Shown: one piece after another, positions 5,962 to 12,941 of the stretch
Position numbering within the stretch: position 1 is the stretch's first letter
Layout: each line of letters begins with the position of its first letter
NCBI GenBank assembly: GCA_016870425.1
Contig: VGBQ01000047.1
Location: forward strand, 1 to 14,017
Length of the DNA: 14,017 nucleotides
Origin: Actinomycetota bacterium
Lineage (GTDB): Bacteria; Actinomycetota; Actinomycetes; S36-B12
Direction of reading: 5' to 3'
Position numbers and translations under genes: made by a program
Notes under the pieces: model-generated
Told to the model about the DNA's origin: nothing
What the model saw: the letters and a program-made list of their open reading frames with translations, nothing else
Database searches by the model: none

Positions 5962-7028
5962 CGGCCGGTGCGCCCCAGTGGCGCGGCCTCATCGAGGAGT
6001 ATCGCGCGTGGCTTCCGGTAGACGAGGCGACGCCTGTTGTCACTTTGCGCGAGGGTGGCACGCCCCTCGTCTACGCGTGCACGATCAGCGAGATGACCGG
6101 CTGCCAGGTCTGGCTCAAGTACGACGGTGCCAATCCCACCGGATCCTTCAAGGACCGCGGCATGACCATGGCGATCAGCAAGGCTGCCCAGGCGGGCGCC
6201 CGCGCTGTCATCTGCGCCTCCACCGGCAACACGTCAGCGAGCGCTGCGGCGTACGCCGTCAAGGCCGGCATGGTGTGCGCCGTGCTCGTGCCCCAGGGCA
6301 AGATCGCGATGGGCAAGCTCGCCCAGGCCATCATCCACGGAGCGACACTGCTGCAGGTCGATGGCAATTTCGACGACTGCCTGACACTGGCACGGGGACT
6401 CGCCGAGGACTACCCCGTGTCCTTGGTCAACAGCGTCAATCCCGATCGCATCGAGGGGCAAAAGACCGCGAGCTTCGAGATTGTCGACCTGCTCGGGGAC
6501 GCGCCGGACATCCACTGCCTGCCCGTCGGCAACGCCGGCAATATCACCGCCTACTGGAAGGGCTATCGGGAGTACGCCGAGGCCGGTCATGCCACGCGAC
6601 GACCACGCATGTGGGGCTTCCAGGCAGCGGGTTCGGCGCCCATCGTGCACGGAGCGCCGGTGGCCAAGCCGGAGACCATCGCCACGGCGATCCGCATCGG
6701 CAATCCGGCCTCCTGGCACCAGGCCGTCGCCGCGCGCGAGGAGTCGGGGGGGCTGATCGACTCGGTCACCGATGAGCAGATCCTGGCGGCGTACCGACTG
6801 CTGGCATCCAAGGAGGGTCTGTTCTGCGAGCCGGCGAGCGCGGCAAGCGTCGCTGGTCTGCTTCAGGCTCACGAGCGCGGCCAACTCGATGCGGGTCAGA
6901 CCGTCGTGTGCACGCTCACCGGCAACGGACTGAAGGATCCGCAGTGGGCGCTGGATGCCGCGCCCGATCCGATCGTCGTCCCCGTGGATGCCAAGGTGGC
7001 GGCCGTCGCCCTGGGGCTGCGAGGCTAG
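5958..7028 (+). CDS. thrC: Threonine synthase
   Basis: Converts O-phospho-L-homoserine and water to L-threonine and phosphate; a cytoplasmic, pyridoxal-phosphate-dependent fold-type II enzyme. At 356 residues it is the short form seen in actinobacteria and Bacillus, not the roughly 430-residue E. coli form. The cofactor lysine is K65 in NPTGSFKDRGM, followed by the ASTGNTSASAAAYA phosphate/substrate loop and a Gly/Asn-rich loop PVGNAGNITAYWKGY. CTLTGNGLKDPQ near the C terminus is typical. The ATG overlaps the hom stop by four bases (ATGA), with GAGG upstream inside hom. thrB begins three bases after its stop, so hom-thrC-thrB forms a tight unit, although the enzyme order in the pathway is hom, thrB, thrC. 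Confidence 0.98.
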   Translation: MTAGAPQWRGLIEEYRAWLPVDEATPVVTLREGGTPLVYACTISEMTGCQVWLKYDGANPTGSFKDRGMTMAISKAAQAGARAVICASTGNTSASAAAYAVKAGMVCAVLVPQGKIAMGKLAQAIIHGATLLQVDGNFDDCLTLARGLAEDYPVSLVNSVNPDRIEGQKTASFEIVDLLGDAPDIHCLPVGNAGNITAYWKGYREYAEAGHATRRPRMWGFQAAGSAPIVHGAPVAKPETIATAIRIGNPASWHQAVAAREESGGLIDSVTDEQILAAYRLLASKEGLFCEPASAASVAGLLQAHERGQLDAGQTVVCTLTGNGLKDPQWALDAAPDPIVVPVDAKVAAVALGLRG

Positions 7029-7031
7029 GCC

Positions 7032-7955
7032 GTGGGCTTCCGATCCGTTGGCGTCGAGGTGGTTGTGCCCGCGACGAGCGCGAACCTCGGCCCTGGCTTC
7101 GACTCGATGGGCCTGGCCCTGTCCGTCCACGACCACCTGGCGGCGATGGTCACGGAGGACCCCGGCGTCCTCGTCACCGTCGAGGGAGAAGGCTCCGGCT
7201 CGCTGCCCGGTGACGATCGACACCTGGTTGCTCGCGCCATGCGCTTCGCCTGGGAGGCCATGGGAATCGAGCCTCCCGGATTCGTGCTGCGCTGCCACAA
7301 CTCGATCCCCCAGGGGCGCGGGCTGGGGTCGTCCGCTGCCGCGATCGTGGCGGGCATATTGCTCGCGCGCGGGCTGGTTGACGACGGGGAGGACCTCTTG
7401 CCAGACGGCGAGGTCCTGGGCTTGGCGACGCGCATGGAGGGACACCCGGACAACGTCGCCGCTGCACTGCTCGGCGGCTTCACCACCGCGTGGATGGACT
7501 CTGTCGAGGACACTCACGCCAGCGCGGTGACGCGGGCACCCCACACGAGCGTGGTCCCTGTCGTCTTCGTCCCACAGCAATCAATGGCGACCGCCGAGGC
7601 CCGCAGAATGCTGGACTCGTCAGTGGACCGCTCCGATGCGATCTTCAACATCGGACGCGCGGCACTGCTGGTGCATGCGCTGTCATCTGACCCGGCACTG
7701 CTCTTCCCTGCGACCGAGGACCGCATCCACCAGGATGCGCGTGCTCGTGCCTATCCGCAGTCGCACACGCTCGTGCTGTCCTTGCGTGCGCTGGGGGTGC
7801 CGGCAGTGATCTCTGGTGCGGGTCCGACTGTGCTCGCCTTCACCACCGACGATGCCGAGCGCACGCTCGCTAGCGCGACGGCGCCGGACGGCTGGCGAGC
7901 ACTCACGGTGCCCGTGGATGCCGACGGCGCTCGGGTCCGTATCCGGGGGTCGTGA
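7032..7955 (+). CDS. thrB: Homoserine kinase
   Basis: Phosphorylates L-homoserine with ATP to O-phosphohomoserine, the substrate of the ThrC encoded just upstream. It is a 307-residue GHMP-family kinase with all three family motifs: P13-ATSANLGPGFD-24 near the N terminus, the ATP-binding loop P93-QGRGLGSSAAA, and the C-terminal motif SGAGPTVLAF. The start is the GTG at 7032, three bases after the thrC stop, with GAGG (7021-7024) seven bases upstream inside the end of thrC. It closes the threonine unit; a 205-bp leader separates it from rho. I see no clear intrinsic terminator after it. Confidence 0.98.
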   Translation: MGFRSVGVEVVVPATSANLGPGFDSMGLALSVHDHLAAMVTEDPGVLVTVEGEGSGSLPGDDRHLVARAMRFAWEAMGIEPPGFVLRCHNSIPQGRGLGSSAAAIVAGILLARGLVDDGEDLLPDGEVLGLATRMEGHPDNVAAALLGGFTTAWMDSVEDTHASAVTRAPHTSVVPVVFVPQQSMATAEARRMLDSSVDRSDAIFNIGRAALLVHALSSDPALLFPATEDRIHQDARARAYPQSHTLVLSLRALGVPAVISGAGPTVLAFTTDDAERTLASATAPDGWRALTVPVDADGARVRIRGS

Positions 7956-7978
7956 GGCGACCCGTGTCGCATGGGTGC

Positions 7979-7984
7979 TAGCCT
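7979..7984 (+). promoter_or_regulatory. rho -10 element (TAGCCT)
   Basis: TAGCCT fits TANNNT and is the hexamer also found before lysA and tRNA-Arg. Transcription would start near 7991 and give a leader of about 170 bases before the rho GTG. No good -35 is visible. Confidence 0.5.
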
Positions 7985-8006
7985 CGTGGAGTCCGCTAGG
8001 GACGTA

Positions 8007-8054
8007 TCCATCCCTCCCGCACATCCTGGGCACTCACTGGTCCACTCCACTGAC
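8007..8054 (+). promoter_or_regulatory. C-rich, G-poor stretch in the rho leader (rut-like)
   Basis: In these 48 bases I count 23 C and only 7 G, against a GC-rich, roughly balanced background. Such C-over-G stretches are the kind of RNA that Rho binds (rut sites). Its place between the predicted rho start point and the coding region fits feedback termination by Rho, known for E. coli rho; that role here is inference. Confidence 0.45.
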
Positions 8055-8148
8055 CCTGGGACCGCCTCGAACGGCGGGGCGGACATCGCGCGACTCGGCT
8101 TTCACCCTGCGCGCACCCACCCGATCCCACCCTGGTGTCGGGCATGAC

Positions 8149-8154
8149 GAAGGA
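8149..8154 (+). promoter_or_regulatory. rho ribosome binding site
   Basis: GAAGGA lies six bases before GTG at 8161. It decides the start, because the reading frame stays open far upstream (to at least 7816) through the thrB end and the leader. Confidence 0.75.
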
Positions 8155-8160
8155 ACACAC

Positions 8161-9735
8161 GTGAGCGATACCGCCACCGCCAGCAAGTCCGCGTCCGGTC
8201 TCTCCGGCATGCTGCTGCCCGAGCTCAAGCAGCTCGCACAGTCCCTGGGCATCACCGGTGCGAGCACCATGCGCAAGGGCGCCCTGGTCGAGGCCATCAG
8301 CGCCAAGCAGTCCGGGGGACGCGCCAGCGGCAATGGCCGCGCCAGTGCGAAGTCCGCATCCCAAGACAAGTCGGCGGACGACAAGTCTCCGTCGGCGGAC
8401 AAGGACGCCGAGCGCGCCCCGCGTCGCCAGGACAACCGCCAGGACAACCGCCAAGACAGCTACGACGATGACGCAGATGGTGGCTCACGCCGGCGTCGTC
8501 GCAGGGGCAGGGATCGCTACCGCGATCGGCGCGACCGCCGCCCCGGGGGCTTCAGTGAGCAGGAGATCGAGGTCTCCGAGGATGACGTGCTCGCACCCGT
8601 CGCGGGAATTCTCGACATCCTTGACAACTACGCCTTCGTCCGGACGGCCGGATACCTCCCGAGCCCCAATGACGTCTACGTCTCACTGTCGATGGTCAAG
8701 AAGCACGGGCTGCGTAAGGGCGATGCCATCACGGGAGCGGTCCGCCAGCCACGCGATGGAGAGCGCCGGGAGAAGTTCAACCCCCTCGTGCGGATCGACA
8801 CGGTCAACGGGGCAGACCTGGACCAGGCCCGCCAGCGGCCCGACTTCTCCAAGCTCACCCCTCTCTATCCCCAGGAGCGGCTGCGCCTGGAGACGGAGCC
8901 CGGCAATCTCACCACGCGTGTGATCGACCTGGTGGCGCCGATCGGCAAGGGGCAGCGCGGCCTCATCGTGTCGCCGCCCAAGGCCGGCAAGACGATGGTG
9001 CTCCAGTCCATTGCCAACGCCATCGTGACCAACAACCCCGAGTGCCATCTCATGGTCGTGCTCGTCGATGAGCGCCCCGAAGAGGTCACCGACATGCAGC
9101 GCTCGGTCAAGGGCGAGGTCATCTCCTCGACCTTCGACCGCCCCGCGGAGGATCACACCATCGTCGCTGAGTTGGCCATCGAGCGCGCCAAGAGGCTCGT
9201 CGAGCTTGGTCACGACGTCGTCGTGCTCCTTGACTCGATGACCCGACTCGGACGTGCCTACAACCTCGCAGCGCCCGCCTCGGGCCGCATCCTCTCGGGT
9301 GGCGTGGACTCCACGGCGCTCTACCCGCCGAAGCGCTTCTTCGGTGCCGCCCGCAATATCGAGAACGGCGGATCGCTCACGATCCTCGCGACCGCTCTCG
9401 TCGAGACCGGGTCGCGCATGGACGAGGTGATCTTCGAGGAGTTCAAGGGCACCGGCAACATGGAGCTCAAGCTCGATCGCAAGCTCGCCGACAAGCGAAT
9501 CTTCCCCAGCGTCGACGTCGACGCCTCGGGCACGCGCAAGGAGGAGCTGCTCATGGCTCCCGACGAGCTCAAGATCGTCTGGAAGCTCCGCCGCGTGCTC
9601 CACGCCCTCGATCAGCAGCAGGCCATCGAGCTCCTCCTCACGAAACTGCGTGAGACCAAGAGCAACCTGGAGTTCCTCCTGCAGATCCAGAAGACGACGC
9701 CGTCGGTCACGGGCTCGGAGAGCGAAGACTCCTAG
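8161..9735 (+). CDS. rho: Transcription termination factor Rho
   Basis: Rho is a hexameric RNA-dependent ATPase/translocase that loads on untranslated C-rich RNA and releases RNA polymerase. This copy has 524 residues, longer than the 419 of E. coli. Order: an N-terminal Rho_N helical domain (about 14-48, LLPELKQLAQSLGI); a polar insert (about 50-135) with Lys/Asp/Ser runs, three RQDN-type repeats (89-100) and an Arg-rich RRRRRRGRDRYRDRRDRR block; the cold-shock-type RNA-binding domain (about 147-220); and the RecA-type ATPase. Walker A is P272-PKAGKT-278 and Walker B is D352-VVVLLDS-359, followed by TRLGRAYN. R-loop sequence LYPPKRFFGAARN is intact. The insert is a known habit of actinobacterial Rho proteins. 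The GTG start is fixed by GAAGGA. Confidence 0.98.
   Translation: MSDTATASKSASGLSGMLLPELKQLAQSLGITGASTMRKGALVEAISAKQSGGRASGNGRASAKSASQDKSADDKSPSADKDAERAPRRQDNRQDNRQDSYDDDADGGSRRRRRRGRDRYRDRRDRRPGGFSEQEIEVSEDDVLAPVAGILDILDNYAFVRTAGYLPSPNDVYVSLSMVKKHGLRKGDAITGAVRQPRDGERREKFNPLVRIDTVNGADLDQARQRPDFSKLTPLYPQERLRLETEPGNLTTRVIDLVAPIGKGQRGLIVSPPKAGKTMVLQSIANAIVTNNPECHLMVVLVDERPEEVTDMQRSVKGEVISSTFDRPAEDHTIVAELAIERAKRLVELGHDVVVLLDSMTRLGRAYNLAAPASGRILSGGVDSTALYPPKRFFGAARNIENGGSLTILATALVETGSRMDEVIFEEFKGTGNMELKLDRKLADKRIFPSVDVDASGTRKEELLMAPDELKIVWKLRRVLHALDQQQAIELLLTKLRETKSNLEFLLQIQKTTPSVTGSESEDS
8425..8460 (+). repeat. Three 12-bp tandem repeats inside rho
   Basis: CGCCAGGACAAC occurs at 8425-8436 and 8437-8448; a third copy at 8449-8460 differs at two positions. 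The unit is a whole number of codons and encodes RQDN, RQDN, RQDS in the disordered insert, so copy-number changes would keep the frame. Confidence 0.95.
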
Positions 9736-9767
9736 CAGTCGTTTGGGCCGATTCGGCCAGCGCTGCT
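9734..9767 (+). terminator. Weak candidate rho terminator hairpin
   Basis: An outer 5-bp stem (AGCAG/CTGCT) encloses an inner 5-bp stem (GGCCG/CGGCC, loop ATT, 9746-9758). It starts at the rho stop codon. It has no T tract and its internal loop is large, so it may only be a spacer. Confidence 0.3.
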
Positions 9768-9776
9768 GCGATGGCG

Positions 9777-9782
9777 TACCCT
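9777..9782 (+). promoter_or_regulatory. rpmE -10 element (TACCCT)
   Basis: TACCCT fits TANNNT, with a predicted start near 9789 and an rpmE leader of about 46 bases. The -35 region is unclear (TTCGGC at 9752-9757 is too far for ideal spacing). Confidence 0.45.
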
Positions 9783-9784
9783 TA

Positions 9785-9816
9785 CCGGGTCCGGTTCACC
9801 GCTCCTGCGGACCCGG
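9785..9816 (+). other. Hairpin in the rpmE leader (candidate L31 leader element)
   Basis: A perfect 9-bp stem (9785-9793 with 9808-9816) closes a 14-base loop just upstream of the rpmE ribosome binding site. Structured leaders for autoregulation by L31 are known in several bacterial groups, including actinobacteria; I cannot confirm the match by eye. If transcription starts at 9789, the lowest pairs are lost and only five remain, so the start point matters. Confidence 0.45.
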
Positions 9817-9824
9817 GCCCGAAT

Positions 9825-9829
9825 GGAGG
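9825..9829 (+). promoter_or_regulatory. rpmE ribosome binding site
   Basis: GGAGG lies five bases before ATG at 9835. An in-frame ATG at 9823 overlaps this site and has none of its own, so 9835 is the start. Confidence 0.85.
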
Positions 9830-9834
9830 ACATC

Positions 9835-10062
9835 ATGAAGTCGGGCATCCACCCCGAGTACGTCGAGACCCAGGTCACCTGCACCTGCGGGTCGACGTTC
9901 ACCACGCGAAGCACGGCGAAGAACGGCGTCATCCACGCCGATGTCTGCTCGCAGTGCCACCCGTTCTACACCGGGCGTCAGAAGATCCTCGACTCCGGCG
10001 GTCGCGTCGCGAAGTGGGAGAAGCGCTTCGGCGGCAAGGACAAGGCAGCCGCATCCGAGTGA
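9835..10062 (+). CDS. rpmE: Ribosomal protein L31, zinc-binding form
   Basis: L31 is a large-subunit protein that bridges to the small subunit at the central protuberance. The 75-residue protein carries the four cysteines of the zinc (C+) form: C16 and C18 (TCTCGS) and C38 and C41 (CSQCHPFYTG). The start MKSGIHPEY is typical of the family. In zinc-poor conditions many actinobacteria replace this form with a cysteine-free paralogue controlled by Zur; no Zur site or paralogue is visible here. I chose ATG 9835, not the in-frame ATG 9823, on the strength of GGAGG at 9825-9829 and the family N terminus. It lies between rho and prfA as in other actinobacteria. Confidence 0.98.
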   Translation: MKSGIHPEYVETQVTCTCGSTFTTRSTAKNGVIHADVCSQCHPFYTGRQKILDSGGRVAKWEKRFGGKDKAAASE

Positions 10063-10085
10063 CAAGCCTTCGACGAAGGCTTGTC
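10061..10085 (+). terminator. Hairpin overlapping the rpmE stop codon
   Basis: GACAAGCCTT and AAGGCTTGTC form a perfect 10-bp stem around loop CGACG; the palindrome can also be written as 12-bp arms around one base. It includes the last two bases of the rpmE stop codon. The following bases are CCCCGC, not T-rich, so it may terminate partly or protect the rpmE mRNA end. prfA starts 28 bases later. Confidence 0.65.
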
Positions 10086-10112
10086 CCCGCTCATCGCCGA
10101 TAGGTAGGTCCC

Positions 10113-11183
10113 GTGTTCGACGCCTGCGTCGAGTTGACCGCCGAGTACTCCGCGATCGAGGAGCGCCTGGCCGATCCGGCAGTGCATGCCGATCCCGCCG
10201 AGGCTCGTCGCCTAGCCCGTCGCCACGCTGAGTTGCGCCCGACGATCGAGGCCTATCGAGCCTGGCTCGCACTCGGGGATGACATTGCTGCTGCCCGCGA
10301 GCTCGCGGACGTCGATCCGGCGTTCGCCGAGGAGGCTGATGCGCTCGAGGTGCGCCGCCTCGAGGTTGCCGAGCGGCTGCGCGAACTCCTCATCCCGCGC
10401 GATCCACTCGACGGCAAGGACGTCATCCTCGAGATCAAGGCGGGGGAGGGTGGCGAGGAGTCGGCCCTCTTCGCCGGTGACCTGCTGCGGATGTATCTCC
10501 GCTACGCCGACCAGCGAGGCTGGAGCGCAGAGGTGCTCGAGGCTGAGGAATCCGACCTGGGCGGCTACCGCGATGTCGCTGTGGCGGTGAAGACGCGAGG
10601 CGTGCCGGAGCCCGGTGAGGCGCCCTATGCGCGCCTGAAGTTCGAAGGCGGAGTGCACCGGGTGCAGCGCGTACCTGTGACGGAGTCTCAAGGTCGCATT
10701 CACACCTCTGCCGCGGGAGTGCTCGTGCTGCCCGAGGCCGAGGAGGTCGACGTCACCATCGACCCCAACGACCTGCGCATTGACGTGTTCCGCTCATCCG
10801 GCCCGGGAGGTCAGAGCGTCAACACGACGGATTCGGCCGTGCGCATCACCCACGTGCCGACCGGCACTGTCGTGTCGTGCCAGAACGAAAAGAGCCAGCT
10901 GCAAAACCGCGAGCAGGCACTGCGCATCCTACGGGCCCGGCTGCTGGCTATCGCGCAAGAGCAGGCCATGCAGGAGGCGTCGGACTCGAGGCGAGCGCAG
11001 GTGCGCACGGTGGACCGCAGCGAGCGCATCCGCACCTACAACTTCCCGGAGAACCGTGTGAGTGATCACCGCTCTGGCTATAAGGCCTACAACCTCGACC
11101 AGGTCCTCGGTGGAGAACTCGATGCCGTCATCCAGTCCTGCATCGACTCTGCCGCGGCCAATGCACTGGCTGAGGGCTCGTGA
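10113..11183 (+). CDS. prfA: Peptide chain release factor 1 (RF1)
   Basis: RF1 ends translation at UAA and UAG. The 356-residue protein has the RF1 stop-recognition tripeptide as P188-V189-T190 within RVPVTESQGRIHTSA, a normal variant of PxT, not the SPF of RF2. The catalytic G232-GQ-234 motif lies in SSGPGGQSVNTTDSAVR. An N-terminal helical domain and the DHRSGYKAYNLDQVLGG C-terminal end complete the family pattern. There is no sign of the internal frameshift typical of prfB. The GTG at 10113 is preceded by TAGGTAGG with suitable spacing. Its stop overlaps the prmC start as GTGA, so the two are probably translationally coupled; the PrmC product methylates the GGQ glutamine of this protein. 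Confidence 0.98.
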   Translation: MFDACVELTAEYSAIEERLADPAVHADPAEARRLARRHAELRPTIEAYRAWLALGDDIAAARELADVDPAFAEEADALEVRRLEVAERLRELLIPRDPLDGKDVILEIKAGEGGEESALFAGDLLRMYLRYADQRGWSAEVLEAEESDLGGYRDVAVAVKTRGVPEPGEAPYARLKFEGGVHRVQRVPVTESQGRIHTSAAGVLVLPEAEEVDVTIDPNDLRIDVFRSSGPGGQSVNTTDSAVRITHVPTGTVVSCQNEKSQLQNREQALRILRARLLAIAQEQAMQEASDSRRAQVRTVDRSERIRTYNFPENRVSDHRSGYKAYNLDQVLGGELDAVIQSCIDSAAANALAEGS

Positions 11184-12136
11184 GTCACTCCGGCCAAGGT
11201 CCGTCGCCCCGCGTCGTCGAAGGCTGGGTGTCGCTGCGCGATGCCATCGCTGACGGCCAGCGCCGCCTGGCGGCAGCTGGAGTCCCGTCACCAGACACCG
11301 ATGCGATCCTGCTCGCCGCTCACGTGAAGGGAGTCCCTCGGGGGCGCCTGCTTCTCCATGATCGGATGGATTCCCAGGAGCGCACCGCCTACGAGCGGCT
11401 CCTCACGCGGCGCATGGCCCGCGTGCCCCTGCAGCACCTGGTTGGCTCGGCGCCCTTCCGCAAACTCGACCTCGCCGTAGGCCCCGGTGTCTTCATCCCG
11501 CGGCCCGAGACCGAGCTCGTCGCCCAGGCCGCCATCGATGCCCTGCGGGCTCTCCCCGAGGGGGAGCGGCGGGCCGTGGATCTGTGCACCGGGTCGGGGG
11601 CGGTGGCGTTCGCCATGGCGACGGAGGCCGCACCGACGCAGGTGACCGCCGTCGAGGTCGATGATGCTGCTGTCGTCTGGACCCGACGCAATGCCGACGC
11701 CCTGCGCGAGGACATCGCCGGTGCGGGCAGCCGCGTCGACGTCGTACACGCGGATGCACGCACGTGCGCTGCTGACGGGGAGCCGCTTGCGCCCCTGCGC
11801 GGGACCGCAGCCGTGGTCACCATGAACCCTCCCTATGTGCCCAGCGGTGCGCGCGTGCGTGACCCGGAGGTGCGTGACCACGATCCTGCGATCGCGCTGT
11901 ACGGCGGCCCGGACGGCCTCGACGTCGTGCGTGGTGCCATCGACTCGGCCGCGGCGCTCCTCCAGCCCGGAGGCCTACTGGTGATCGAGCACTCGGACGA
12001 GCAGGGTGACGAGGCCGAGGTCGGCGTACCCTCGCTCCTTGAGCTCGACGGACGGTGGAGGTATATCGCCGACCACCGAGACCTGGCGCGCAAGCCACGC
12101 TTCACGACGGCGACCCGCGCGATGGACGCACGGTGA
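11180..12136 (+). CDS. prmC: Release factor glutamine methyltransferase
   Basis: PrmC (formerly HemK) uses S-adenosylmethionine to N5-methylate the glutamine of the GGQ motif in RF1 and RF2, which speeds peptide release. The 318-residue protein has the helical N-terminal substrate domain with VPLQHLVGSAPFRKL and GVFIPRPETELV. Next comes the Rossmann methyltransferase domain: motif I D134-LCTGSG-140 binds the cofactor, and N216-PPY-219 holds the target glutamine. The start is the GTG overlapping the prfA stop. A later GTG, at V17, is an alternative, since other PrmC proteins begin close to the LRDAI segment. It ends in another GTGA overlap with tsaC. Nothing appears broken. Confidence 0.96.
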   Translation: MSHSGQGPSPRVVEGWVSLRDAIADGQRRLAAAGVPSPDTDAILLAAHVKGVPRGRLLLHDRMDSQERTAYERLLTRRMARVPLQHLVGSAPFRKLDLAVGPGVFIPRPETELVAQAAIDALRALPEGERRAVDLCTGSGAVAFAMATEAAPTQVTAVEVDDAAVVWTRRNADALREDIAGAGSRVDVVHADARTCAADGEPLAPLRGTAAVVTMNPPYVPSGARVRDPEVRDHDPAIALYGGPDGLDVVRGAIDSAAALLQPGGLLVIEHSDEQGDEAEVGVPSLLELDGRWRYIADHRDLARKPRFTTATRAMDAR

Positions 12137-12792
12137 GCCTGGTCATCGAGGTCGGCGATCGGCCCGGTCCCGGACGCGACCGCGGCGTCGCTGCTGCCGC
12201 CGCCGCCATCAAGCGCGGCGAGCTGGTCGTCCTGCCGACCGAGTCGGTCTACGGGCTCGCGGCCGATCCCTTCTCCGCCAAGGCGATGCGCGCACTGCGC
12301 GAGTCCAAGGGCCGGGGGGATGATCTGCCCGTCGGAGTGCTCGTGGGCGCCATCCGGACCGTGGAGGGTCTCGCCAGCGGCATCACGGCCGACGGTCGCG
12401 CGCTCATCGAGGCGTTCTGGCCCGGTCCCCTCACCCTCATCGTGCGAGCCCAACCCACCCTCGCCTGGGATATCTCCAGCACGGGTGGGCATGTCTCCCT
12501 GCGCATGCCGCTCCACCCGGTTGCGCTCTCAGTCCTCGCCGCGACCGGCCCCCTGGCGGTGACATCAGCGCAGCGGGCCGGCAGTGTGCCGCCGCGGACG
12601 TGCGACGAGGCGCAGGAGCAGTTGGGTGACGACGTCGCGCTCTACCTCGATGGCGGAAGCACGGTCGCCGAGGCTCCCAGCAGCATCGTCGACCTCACGG
12701 CTAGCCCGCCGGTCGTTCTGCGCGAAGGCGCCTACACGAGCGCCACCTTGCGCGAGGTCTGCCCCGACCTCGTCGACCCGGACTCCACCTGA
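12133..12792 (+). CDS. tsaC: L-threonylcarbamoyladenylate synthase (Sua5/YrdC/TsaC family)
   Basis: Enzymes of this family make threonylcarbamoyl-AMP from threonine, bicarbonate and ATP for the t6A base at position 37 of ANN-decoding tRNAs. This is the short form, 219 residues, with only the YrdC domain. Visible motifs are the PTESVYGLAADP loop and the K59-G-R61 of the KxR...SxN active-site set. The second part of the set is changed: where the family has SAN followed by a Ser-Gly, this protein has S145-A146-Q147-R-A-G. The codon is CAG, so two base changes separate it from an Asn codon. The GTG start overlaps the prmC stop; upstream ATG 12055 would need 78 bases inside prmC and adds no family sequence. 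The place after prmC is the normal one. The family is certain; full activity is less so. Confidence 0.92.
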   Translation: MSLVIEVGDRPGPGRDRGVAAAAAAIKRGELVVLPTESVYGLAADPFSAKAMRALRESKGRGDDLPVGVLVGAIRTVEGLASGITADGRALIEAFWPGPLTLIVRAQPTLAWDISSTGGHVSLRMPLHPVALSVLAATGPLAVTSAQRAGSVPPRTCDEAQEQLGDDVALYLDGGSTVAEAPSSIVDLTASPPVVLREGAYTSATLREVCPDLVDPDST

Positions 12793-12807
12793 CTCCCCAA
12801 TCCATCC

Positions 12808-12870
12808 TGACGAGCGAAACGGTCGCTTTTGGCCGTCCCGGAGCCCAAGAACCGACCACATTGCTCGTCA
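12808..12870 (+). other. Imperfect long hairpin between tsaC and glyA
   Basis: Three stems nest on one axis. TGACGAGC (12808-12815) pairs with 12863-12870; after a symmetrical 5x5 internal loop, GGTCG (12821-12825) pairs with 12853-12857; then TTTTGG (12827-12832) pairs with CCAAGA (12845-12850, one G-T) around a 12-base loop. It starts 15 bases after the tsaC stop. It may end the upstream operon or be a structured RNA; it has no T tract after it and matches no riboswitch that I recognise. Confidence 0.4.
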
Positions 12871-12935
12871 AGACGCGGTAGGGGAGGGGGGCAGGAGGCC
12901 CGGCCCGTCCACGCCGCGGATTTGCCGGGCGCCCG

Positions 12936-12941
12936 TACACT
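12936..12941 (+). promoter_or_regulatory. glyA -10 element (TACACT)
   Basis: TACACT fits TANNNT, with a predicted start near 12948 and a short leader of about 29 bases. No convincing -35 is seen. The 184-bp gap after tsaC, compared with the overlaps before it, supports a separate promoter. Confidence 0.5.

Noticed and set aside
7816..8160. Upstream extension of rho in the same open frame.
   Set aside because: It overlaps the end of thrB in another frame and the leader; GAAGGA before GTG 8161 and the Rho_N domain position fix the start.
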